Below, piece by piece: positions 1 to 4,902 of a stretch of 15,029 nucleotides of DNA. Position numbers and translations under genes: made by a program. This DNA is from Thermoactinomyces sp. DSM 45891 (GTDB taxonomy: Bacteria > Bacillota > Bacilli > Thermoactinomycetales > Thermoactinomycetaceae). The notes below the pieces were generated by a model, which saw only the letters and a program-made list of their open reading frames with translations, did not search any database and had not been told where the DNA came from. Location of the stretch: the NCBI RefSeq assembly GCF_900119485.1, contig NZ_FPJZ01000032.1:1-15029 (forward strand), given 5' to 3'. The first letter of the stretch is position 1; each line of letters opens with the position of its first letter.

Positions 1-290
1 TGCCAAGTCCGTACGGTTTGAGGAGAAGGTATGTTGAAAACAGCGGCTGCTCTTCTAATGGACGCTCCTGTTTCGTTTATAAAATTAAGTACGTCCATTT
101 TAAACTCGACAGAGTGATTTGTATATCTTTTCTGTAAAGCTTGGTAACCATGTTCTTGATATAGAGACACCCATTTCACTACATCCATTTCTCCTACTTG
201 ATACCGTTGAGCAATGGTTTTGTACGACTCGACGCCGTCGAGATAGGCTTGTACAGCTTTCAATTTTATTTCTAATGAATATTTAGCCAT
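1..290 (-). CDS. IS3-family transposase OrfA, N-terminal part (partial)
   Basis: Reading leftward from an ATG at 290 gives an open frame of 96 codons to the window edge with no stop. It begins MAKYSLEIKLKAVQAYLDG and contains a first helix-turn-helix (about residues 20-50, with YKTIAQRYQVG). A second repeat-like HTH follows (about 70-95, with ETGASIRRAAAVFNIPSPQTVRTW). This double-HTH layout is characteristic of IS150-group OrfA proteins, which bind the IS ends and are joined to OrfB by programmed frameshifting. A GGAGGT ribosome binding site sits 9 nt upstream of the ATG. The gene is cut by the window edge, so whether the transposase is intact is unknown. Confidence 0.8.
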   Translation of the reverse strand, partial: MAKYSLEIKLKAVQAYLDGVESYKTIAQRYQVGEMDVVKWVSLYQEHGYQALQKRYTNHSVEFKMDVLNFINETGASIRRAAAVFNIPSPQTVRTW

Positions 291-351
291 AGAAAAAGCA
301 CCTCCAACTATTGGATTTTAATTTCATGTCCAACAATTGGGGTGCAGTTCA
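1..351 (-). mobile_element. end of an IS3-family (IS150-like) insertion sequence, truncated by the window edge
   Basis: The segment holds the 5' end of a leftward OrfA-type transposase gene. Upstream of it, read leftward from about position 351, is a probable terminal sequence beginning TGAACTGCACCCCAATTG. A TG start followed by a C-rich stretch is typical of IS3-family ends, and the OrfA start lies about 60 nt inside, as expected. The other end, the OrfB integrase part and any target-site duplication are outside the window. The exact boundary at 351 is inferred from the TG rule. The element abuts the presumed prophage attachment region. Confidence 0.72.
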
Positions 352-750
352 ACTTCATCAATGGAGCACAGTTCTTTTTTATGTTGAAAAATCCTTAATG
401 AAGAAAGGAGTATTTTTCCACGCAATATTAAAGATTGAATGATGTAATGGTCTGACCAATTTGACCACAATTTATGAAAATCAGCTAAAATGCTCGATAT
501 ATAAGGGATAAATGCTGTTTCCTTGACCGCATTTGTGGAACATTGATTGACCACATACTACTTATAAATCGATAGAACTAGATCGAACAGCAGGTACGAT
601 AACCCCTTGATTTACCAAACTAAAACCAACTAATCCATACTAGATAATACTACATGTAACTGTTACACTAAACTTTGTGTTTTATAACATTGAAATTATG
701 AAGGAGCATAATCCCTTGATATTAAAGGATTTATGCTCCATGTTTATCAT
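352..750. other. gene-free stretch between IS end and integrase; probable attachment (att) region
   Basis: No convincing gene lies in these 399 bases; the one leftward frame at 324-554 has no ribosome binding site and runs into the IS end. The stretch contains TTGACCACA at 461-469 and 547-555, and a partial copy (TGACCA) at 453-458 inside the inverted repeat TGGTCTGACCA (448-458). It also has ACACTAAAC..TGTGTT at 665-681 and the large inverted repeat at 703-739. Two further copies of the first motif lie in the last codons of the integrase gene. Repeats of this sort beside an integrase gene are what arm-type integrase binding sites look like. The core crossover site cannot be placed without attR or an empty site. 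Confidence 0.45.
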
Positions 751-783
751 CTAAAAGTTGAATTTGACCACATTTTGACCACC
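461..783. repeat. dispersed TTGACCAC(A) repeats around the integrase 3' end
   Basis: TTGACCACA occurs exactly at 461-469, 547-555 and 764-772, and as TTGACCACC at 775-783; all are in the same orientation. The last two lie in the final codons of the integrase gene (the QNVVKF segment). Three exact 9-mers in about 320 bases is far above chance for random sequence. The position next to an integrase carrying an N-terminal arm-binding-type domain suggests arm-type binding sites. That function is inferred, not shown. Confidence 0.5.
703..739 (-). terminator. inverted repeat, likely transcription terminator of the integrase gene
   Basis: GGAGCATAA (703-711) pairs perfectly with TTATGCTCC (731-739). 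After a mismatch the stem continues with about five more pairs around a small AT-rich loop. It lies 11 nt beyond the integrase stop codon. On the leftward strand the stem is followed by TTCATAATTTC, only moderately U-rich, so it is a plausible rather than textbook intrinsic terminator. It could also take part in recombination at the attachment site. Confidence 0.5.
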
Positions 784-1935
784 TGTTGTTGAATTATCCT
801 CTTCATCTGTCCTTTCTGGCGGAGATTCCATAATCAAATTGAAATTGTCAGCGAGGTTTTTTTGCATGTTAGGCAGGATATGTGAGTATGTACCTAACGT
901 AGTTCCTATATGGGCGTGGCCGAGTCTTTCGGACACTACTTTTGGATTTTCTCCCATTTGTAAGAGAAGTGTCGCATGACTATGTCGTAGGTCATGAAAT
1001 CTGATCTTAGGAAGAAATGTATTTTTTATTATTGAATTAAAATCTGCGTTTATGGATGTAGGATATAAAGGGTTTCCTTCATTTGTTGCTACAACTAAAT
1101 CGTTCTCTTTATACCCTGTCCCCATTTTTAACTTATCTTGATTTTGCTGTGCTTTATGTCTCTTGAGGCAAGTTGCAGCAAATTCTGGTAAGGAAATAAT
1201 CCTTTTAGAGCGTGTAGTTTTTGGATCGTCAAAGGCAAGCTGGTAATCTACTAGAGTCAATGTTTTATTTATTGTTACTTCTCTTTGATCAAGATCACAG
1301 TCTTTCCACTTCAGTGCTAGTATTTCACCCTTACGCATTCCTGTATAGATTGCTAAAACATATACAACATATAATTTTCGTTCCTTTGCTATGGAGAGAA
1401 ATTTGTTCATTTCGTCCCTAGTCCAGATGGTTGTTTCTGGTGATGGGATGCGAGGTGATTTAATGAGTGATGCAATATCTTTTTCAATCATCCCCCACTC
1501 AAATGCTCTTTTAAGTGCCTTCTTCAAAATTGCATGCATGCTCTTGACATATGTGGCCTTGAATCCTTGTTCTAGAATCTCGGTATAAAATTTCTGGATA
1601 ATCAATGGAGTGAGTTTCTGAAGTTTTATCGTTCCTATTGCTGGTATAATACGTTTTTTTAATATAATCATCTGCGTTTGAAAACTGGATGCTCGTATTT
1701 CATGCTTCGAATGATTTTCCATGTACTCAATTAGATATTCCCCTAATGTTGTTTTACTAGGATGAACATACCCTCCATTTTCAAGTAGAGTAATCATTTT
1801 GGCGCAAGCCAATTCAGCCTCCTTTTCTTTTTTAAATCCTCCTACGACCTTTTGGATTCTTTTTCCTTGTTCATCTTTACCTATATCGATTGTGAATGAA
1901 TATGTGTTGCCCCGTTTGCGAATATACCCTCTCAT
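751..1935 (-). CDS. int: phage tyrosine recombinase (integrase)
   Basis: This 394-residue protein catalyses site-specific integration and, with an excisionase, excision of the phage. Residues 1-45 resemble the small arm-type DNA-binding domain (YIRKRGNTYSFTIDIG then GFKKEKEAE). Residues 60-160 form the SAM-like core-binding domain, and residues 165-360 the catalytic domain. The catalytic set is complete: Arg201 in TGMRKGEIL, a likely Lys near 244, His314 and Arg317 in HDLRHSHAT, His340 in LGHAHIG, and nucleophile Tyr350 in LGTYSH. Length is normal for Gram-positive phage integrases. The ATG at 1935 is supported by GGAGGT (1944-1949 on the complementary strand). It is transcribed leftward toward the presumed att region, and a terminator at 2011-2051 separates it from the repressor operon. 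The last codons contain two TTGACCAC motifs. Confidence 0.96.
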   Translation of the reverse strand: MRGYIRKRGNTYSFTIDIGKDEQGKRIQKVVGGFKKEKEAELACAKMITLLENGGYVHPSKTTLGEYLIEYMENHSKHEIRASSFQTQMIILKKRIIPAIGTIKLQKLTPLIIQKFYTEILEQGFKATYVKSMHAILKKALKRAFEWGMIEKDIASLIKSPRIPSPETTIWTRDEMNKFLSIAKERKLYVVYVLAIYTGMRKGEILALKWKDCDLDQREVTINKTLTLVDYQLAFDDPKTTRSKRIISLPEFAATCLKRHKAQQNQDKLKMGTGYKENDLVVATNEGNPLYPTSINADFNSIIKNTFLPKIRFHDLRHSHATLLLQMGENPKVVSERLGHAHIGTTLGTYSHILPNMQKNLADNFNLIMESPPERTDEEDNSTTGGQNVVKFNF

Positions 1936-1984
1936 TTCTATTTACCTCCATGTTATTAATCATGTTAAGTGCTCCTGCTTAGAC

Positions 1985-2001
1985 ACACTAAACACTGTGT
2001 T
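1985..2001. repeat. ACACTAAAC..TGTGTT motif upstream of integrase (matches 665-681)
   Basis: The 17-mer ACACTAAACACTGTGTT at 1985-2001 matches ACACTAAACTTTGTGTT at 665-681 at 15 of 17 positions. The two copies bracket the integrase gene. The upstream copy contains the perfect dyad AACAC-T-GTGTT and sits about 50 nt upstream of the integrase start. It could be an integrase, excisionase or regulator binding site; no binding protein can be assigned from sequence. Confidence 0.4.
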
Positions 2002-2010
2002 GCTAAAAGT

Positions 2011-2051
2011 AAAGCTAATGATTGCCTTTAAATAAAGGAATCATCAGCTTT
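2011..2051 (-). terminator. intrinsic terminator of the repressor/membrane-protein operon
   Basis: AAAGCTAATGATTGCCTTTA (2011-2030) pairs with the stretch ending AATCATCAGCTTT (2051), broken by one mismatch and one bulged base. The result is a long hairpin with a four-base loop. On the leftward strand it is followed by ACTTTTAGC. It lies directly downstream of the leftward membrane-protein gene ending at 2069 and would isolate that operon from the integrase gene. Confidence 0.7.
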
Positions 2052-2068
2052 GTTAAAATGAATTATGT

Positions 2069-2482
2069 TTATATAAGAAACAAGGTTGTAGATGTTGAGA
2101 TTGCTATTGATATAAATAGAAACATAAATAAAACTGCACCAAAAAACACATATCGTGATCGTTTAATGTTTTTTACAGTAACTACTTTATTTAAAACAAT
2201 TGTTCTAATAACGCAAATGAGAACATCAAAGGCTTGAATAACATGTGGAACATTGCGGATTGAATAATGTCCTACGGGCTTTCCTTGGAATGGTTGAATT
2301 TGTGTAATTACATTCTTATCGAGTGAGTGCTTTTTTGCTCGTATAAATATCCAGCTAAAAAACAATGCAGCAAATAAAAGGGTAGCGAAAGAGCTTGCTA
2401 AAGCAGTAGTAAGCTCTTTAATTATTAGAGCTTTTTCCCAACCTACATATTGTGCAAGCACTTTATAAAATGAATGTATCAT
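2069..2482 (-). CDS. small two-pass membrane protein, second gene of the repressor operon
   Basis: The family is not recognised. The 137-residue protein has two clear hydrophobic segments, at about residues 22-48 (TALASSFATLLFAALFFSWIF) and 113-136 (FFGAVLFMFLFISIAIS). Between them is a basic, hydrophilic loop of about 60 residues. The ATG at 2482 has AGGAGA eight bases upstream, inside the end of the repressor gene, and only three bases separate the two reading frames, so translation is probably coupled. Co-transcription with the repressor means it would be made in the lysogen. In other phages small membrane proteins in this position can act in superinfection exclusion, but nothing here proves that role. 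It is not a recognisable signal peptidase, holin or lipoprotein (no lipobox). Confidence 0.8.
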   Translation of the reverse strand: MIHSFYKVLAQYVGWEKALIIKELTTALASSFATLLFAALFFSWIFIRAKKHSLDKNVITQIQPFQGKPVGHYSIRNVPHVIQAFDVLICVIRTIVLNKVVTVKNIKRSRYVFFGAVLFMFLFISIAISTSTTLFLI

Positions 2483-2485
2483 ATG

Positions 2486-2890
2486 TTATGTCTCCTTTTG
2501 TGTTTTTTTAGATGGGGATTCTAACTCGTACGATTCTCTATAACTAGCGTATGCTGCCTCTATGATGCGTAGTTTGTGTTCTTCTGGCAGACGCTTATTA
2601 GATTGAATTTCTGACACGATTTTCTGCAGGTATGGATCTTTTGCTAGCTTCTCGTCTATTGATTCTTCTTTAATTGGCTTTGGCTCATCAATGACACCGA
2701 AAAGATAGTCGAGCGATATATTAAAAATGCGAGCAATCCCTACTATGGAAGTACGTTCACGGGGGATCTTTCCTTGCTGTTCGTATCCATGAATGGTTTT
2801 TCGGCTCAATTTTAAAAGATCGCCTACTTGTTCTTGCGTTAAGTCATGAGCTAAACGTAGTTCTTTAAGACGTTGCCCAAAAATGTCCAT
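2486..2890 (-). CDS. XRE-family phage repressor (CI-like)
   Basis: This is a 134-residue probable lysogeny repressor. Residues 6-60 are a canonical HTH_3 domain (RLKELRLAHDLTQEQVG, then SRKTIHGYEQQGKIP, ending ISLDYLFG). The remaining 70 residues are charged and helical, with no Ser-Lys S24 peptidase motifs, so RecA-stimulated self-cleavage is not expected. No ImmA-type metalloprotease gene accompanies it in this window. It is transcribed leftward and diverges from the Cro-like gene at 3062. The palindrome TACAATATTGTA between them is a candidate operator. The start at 2890 gives a well-formed HTH and has GAAGGTG about eight bases upstream. Repressor is assigned from position and divergence; a purely regulatory role at another promoter cannot be excluded. 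Confidence 0.88.
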   Translation of the reverse strand: MDIFGQRLKELRLAHDLTQEQVGDLLKLSRKTIHGYEQQGKIPRERTSIVGIARIFNISLDYLFGVIDEPKPIKEESIDEKLAKDPYLQKIVSEIQSNKRLPEEHKLRIIEAAYASYRESYELESPSKKTQKET

Positions 2891-2954
2891 CTTGTTTCAC
2901 CTTCTCTATATCTGTGTCTCTGTTATGTTACAATACAATGCTCCATATGGGAAC

Positions 2955-2966
2955 TACAATATTGTA
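2955..2966. promoter_or_regulatory. candidate repressor operator in the divergent control region
   Basis: TACAATATTGTA is a perfect 12-base palindrome midway between the two divergent regulator genes. A further half-site, TACAAT, is present at 2929-2934. XRE repressors of temperate phages bind short palindromes placed like this. Which of the two regulators binds, and whether further sites exist, is not visible from sequence. Confidence 0.45.
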
Positions 2967-2995
2967 ATTGGTTCTATTTACCTGTATATAGTTGA

Positions 2996-3024
2996 TTGAC
3001 GGTATATATTGAATAGGGAATAAT
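2996..3024 (+). promoter_or_regulatory. candidate rightward early promoter
   Basis: TTGACG (2996-3001) and AATAAT (3019-3024) are separated by exactly 17 bases; each matches the SigA consensus at 5 of 6 positions. The predicted start is about 30 bases upstream of the Cro-like gene at 3062. The TACAATATTGTA palindrome lies about 30 bases upstream of the -35 element, where repressor could influence it. Confidence 0.6.
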
Positions 3025-3061
3025 AAAGTAATCTCCATTAAGGAGACTATAGGAGGGTTAA

Positions 3062-3301
3062 ATGGATAATATAGAGGACTTTTTAAAGTTCCATCGCAAA
3101 AAGGTGGGGTTGACGCAGAATCAGGTGGCTAAGCTAGTAGGAGTTTCAAGAGCATTCTATTCAAATATTGAAGGAGGACGAAGGAGAACACCTTACGAAA
3201 AAATATATCAGCTGGCGGAGACTTTAGAGGTGGATGTTGATACCCTTCTATACTTTTACGCTTTTAAGTGGCGGAACTGGAAAGGAGAAGAAGCATTATG
3301 A
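3062..3301 (+). CDS. Cro-like XRE-family transcriptional regulator
   Basis: This 79-residue protein consists almost entirely of one HTH_3 domain: residues 5-60, with KFHRKKVGLTQNQVAKLVGV, SRAFYSNIEGGRRR and VDVDTLLYF. It is the first rightward early gene, opposite the repressor, the usual place for a Cro-type anti-repressor that commits the phage to lytic growth. AGGAGGG (3051-3057) lies close to the ATG at 3062. Its stop codon overlaps the next start as ATGA (3298-3301), so the two are translationally coupled. The lytic-switch role is inferred from position. Confidence 0.88.
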   Translation: MDNIEDFLKFHRKKVGLTQNQVAKLVGVSRAFYSNIEGGRRRTPYEKIYQLAETLEVDVDTLLYFYAFKWRNWKGEEAL

Positions 3302-3492
3302 AAAAAGTTGAGGAATATGACTTGATTTTAAGACCGAAAGATATAGCTTCCATCATGAAATTTTCGATACAGAAAGCATATGAAATGATGGAGGAAGCAG
3401 GTTTTCCGTTGATTCGTAAAGGCCGCCTGAAGAGGGTACAAAGAGACTCATTTTTCCAGTGGTTGGATCAACAAGAAGAAGTGTCTTCATAA
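3298..3492 (+). CDS. excisionase-like / MerR-type HTH DNA-binding protein
   Basis: This 64-residue protein contains a winged-helix excisionase-type fold (HTH_17). It shows LRPKDIASIMKFSIQKAYEMM, then GFPLIRKGRLKRVQRDSFFQWL, the typical 'choose helix, then Arg-rich wing, then W-L' pattern. The ATG at 3298 is preferred over an in-frame GTG at 3268. AAAGGAG (3281-3287) lies ten bases before 3298, and the start overlaps the previous stop as ATGA. Such proteins bend DNA for excision or activate early genes, so an excisionase partnering the integrase is plausible. It lies away from the integrase and on the other strand, and a simple regulator of the replication genes is the alternative. Confidence 0.78.
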   Translation: MKKVEEYDLILRPKDIASIMKFSIQKAYEMMEEAGFPLIRKGRLKRVQRDSFFQWLDQQEEVSS

Positions 3493-3533
3493 GCAAAGAA
3501 AGACTTGCTTGTGCGAGGAACGGAGTATATCAT

Positions 3534-3611
3534 GTGACTGCCCGGAGGGAATGGTACAAAAAAGTTACATACCTAAGAGAGCAATTTTCTTGGAAGGAGT
3601 GGAGCGGTTGA
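3534..3611 (+). CDS. possible 25-residue small protein
   Basis: A GTG at 3534 with GGAG eight bases upstream opens a 25-codon frame beginning VTARREWYKKVTYLREQFSW and rich in basic and aromatic residues. It ends at TGA 3609-3611, just before a terminator. The family is not recognised. A second overlapping frame through the same bases ends inside the terminator and has no properly spaced ribosome binding site. Only the Shine-Dalgarno match and the orderly amphipathic composition support it, so it may be spurious. Confidence 0.3.
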   Translation: MTARREWYKKVTYLREQFSWKEWSG

Positions 3612-3628
3612 ATGAGGACATAAAAAAA

Positions 3629-3653
3629 CTCGCTTTTGCAGAAGCGAGCTTTT
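3629..3653 (+). terminator. intrinsic terminator after the early regulator genes
   Basis: CTCGCTT (3629-3635) pairs with AAGCGAG (3642-3648) around a six-base loop. The stem is preceded by a run of A and followed by CTTTT, so it could act in either direction. It separates the Cro-like/excisionase transcript from the replication genes, which must therefore have their own promoter or be reached by read-through. Confidence 0.75.
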
Positions 3654-3737
3654 AAATCAACAATTTGAAAAACAAATGTATGACTAGGATACCAGAAAAA
3701 CGATCTTTAGACAACTGAATACAGAGGAGACATATTT

Positions 3738-4490
3738 GTGTTATTACCAACAGAGAAAACTCAGCCTAGACAGAGGTTGGAAGATTACTCCATTTTACTC
3801 TACGGTCAGCCGAAAATTGGTAAATCTACTTTTTGTAGTAGGATGGACAACCCCCTATTCTTGGCAACGGAGCCTGGACTAGAGGCACTTTCCTGCTATG
3901 AGGTGAAAGTCCCTGATTGGCAAACGTTCGTCAAAGTGTGTGGAGAACTCAGCAAGGGCAACCATCCCTTTAAAACAATTGTGATCGATACGGTCGACAA
4001 CCTCTGGAAATGTTGTGCCGAATTTATTAAGGAAAAACAGGGGATTCAGCACGAGAGCGATCTAGGATTCGGTAAAGGCTGGCAATTGATTAAAGATGAG
4101 TTCTTTAGGGTAATCAGAAAGCTTTCATTACTCCCTTATGGACTGGTGTTCACTAGTCACGTAGAGTCTTCTGAAGTCAAAACCAGAGTGTCCACGATCA
4201 ATAAAGCAGTTCCGTCCATCCCTAGATCCGGTAGAGATATAGTGCTCGGAATGGTCGATATTATTCTATATGCGGAAAGTGTTAGGACGAATGAGGGATC
4301 TATAAGAGTGATTCGAACACAACCTGATGAAAGTTGGGAGGCTGGAGATCGAACAGAGCATGCGTTTGGACGTAAGCTACCTTCTACTCTTCCTCTTAGC
4401 TTCAAGAAATTTGAACAAGCATTTTACAACCAGCCTGAAGAAGAAACAGCAGGAGGTACAGACGATGTCGATGAGCCTGCTGAAGGCTAG
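3738..4490 (+). CDS. phage AAA/RecA-like nucleotide-binding protein (Sak4-like ATPase)
   Basis: This is a 250-residue P-loop ATPase of the phage AAA_24/Sak4-like group. Such proteins bind single-stranded DNA and support phage recombination or annealing. Walker A is GQPKIGKST at residues 23-31 and Walker B is TIVIDTVDN with Asp84. A sensor-like FTSHVE follows at about 138-143. The C-terminal 25 residues are very acidic (EEETAGGTDDVDEPAEG), as in single-strand-DNA-associated proteins that use acidic tails for partner contacts. The GTG at 3738 has GAGGAGA seven bases upstream. It heads the replication block. Its 3' end overlaps the next small gene by 26 bases, and that gene's AGGAGG lies within this frame, which suggests coupling. 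No separate single-strand binding protein or recombinase was seen nearby. Confidence 0.85.
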   Translation: MLLPTEKTQPRQRLEDYSILLYGQPKIGKSTFCSRMDNPLFLATEPGLEALSCYEVKVPDWQTFVKVCGELSKGNHPFKTIVIDTVDNLWKCCAEFIKEKQGIQHESDLGFGKGWQLIKDEFFRVIRKLSLLPYGLVFTSHVESSEVKTRVSTINKAVPSIPRSGRDIVLGMVDIILYAESVRTNEGSIRVIRTQPDESWEAGDRTEHAFGRKLPSTLPLSFKKFEQAFYNQPEEETAGGTDDVDEPAEG

Positions 4491-4692
4491 ACTAGAGGCC
4501 TTAGAAGACGAGATTTATAGAACAGGCGATGCACTTGTTCAATTTCAATATAGTGAGCAGGAATTACTGAGCCTTGTATCCAGAAAGTTTACAGATATGA
4601 GATTCATGATTGATGAAGCAAAGAGCATGCTGGAAGGAGATCTGGATGAGATATCGACCACGGAAACATACACCGTACAGAAAGCGTTATGA
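4465..4692 (+). CDS. small helical protein of unknown function
   Basis: This is a 75-residue acidic protein (MSMSLLKARLEALEDEIYRT at its start). The heptad-like leucine spacing and high charge suggest a helical or coiled-coil protein. The open frame extends upstream to 4327, but the ATG at 4465 has AGGAGG (4451-4456) eight bases before it; upstream codons would only overlap the ATPase gene. It overlaps that gene by 26 bases at the 5' end and the next gene by 47 bases at the 3' end, in a tightly packed replication operon. Family not recognised. Many phages carry such small accessory proteins here. Confidence 0.68.
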   Translation: MSMSLLKARLEALEDEIYRTGDALVQFQYSEQELLSLVSRKFTDMRFMIDEAKSMLEGDLDEISTTETYTVQKAL

Positions 4693-4831
4693 GGATGATT
4701 GGAACAAGTCCCAATCCGAACACATGCTTAAAATTGGTAATAAGTACTATAGCCTAATTGGAAGCGATCAACGGTTATATGCGACAGATAGACACGGAAG
4801 CCTTTTAGGGGCTACTGATAGCGGAGTGTAG
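4646..4831 (+). CDS. small basic protein of unknown function
   Basis: The 61-residue product starts very basic (MRYRPRKHTPYRKRYEDDW) and continues into a short beta-like segment (HMLKIGNKYYSLIGSDQRLYATDRHGSLL). An upstream ATG at 4610 is open, but the ATG at 4646 has AAGGAGAT just upstream and is the better start. It overlaps the preceding small gene by 47 bases in another frame. The family is not recognised. A basic tail followed by a small strand-rich domain could mean nucleic-acid contact, but that is speculation. It is followed by the 12-bp hairpin at 4842-4874. Confidence 0.58.
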   Translation: MRYRPRKHTPYRKRYEDDWNKSQSEHMLKIGNKYYSLIGSDQRLYATDRHGSLLGATDSGV

Positions 4832-4841
4832 AGCTTTATAC

Positions 4842-4874
4842 ATATAGATAGGGGCAAGGTCTCCCTATCTATAT
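4842..4874 (+). other. perfect 12-bp stem hairpin upstream of the replisome-organizer gene
   Basis: ATATAGATAGGG (4842-4853) is an exact reverse complement of CCCTATCTATAT (4863-4874), separated by a nine-base loop. No U-run follows, so it is not a standard terminator. It ends 28 bases before the start codon at 4903. Possible roles are an RNA processing or stability element, a protein-binding dyad, or part of the replication origin. Confidence 0.6.
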
Positions 4875-4902
4875 ATAACCTCATAATACGGCAGGTGAGA
4901 GT

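Noticed and set aside
324..554. 76-codon leftward frame next to the IS
   Set aside because: Crosses the inferred IS boundary, lacks a ribosome binding site and shows no protein-like pattern.
3552..3654. Short rightward frame beginning MVQKSYIPKRAIF
   Set aside because: Its only Shine-Dalgarno match is one base from the ATG, and its end lies within the intrinsic terminator; the overlapping frame at 3534 is the better, though still weak, candidate.
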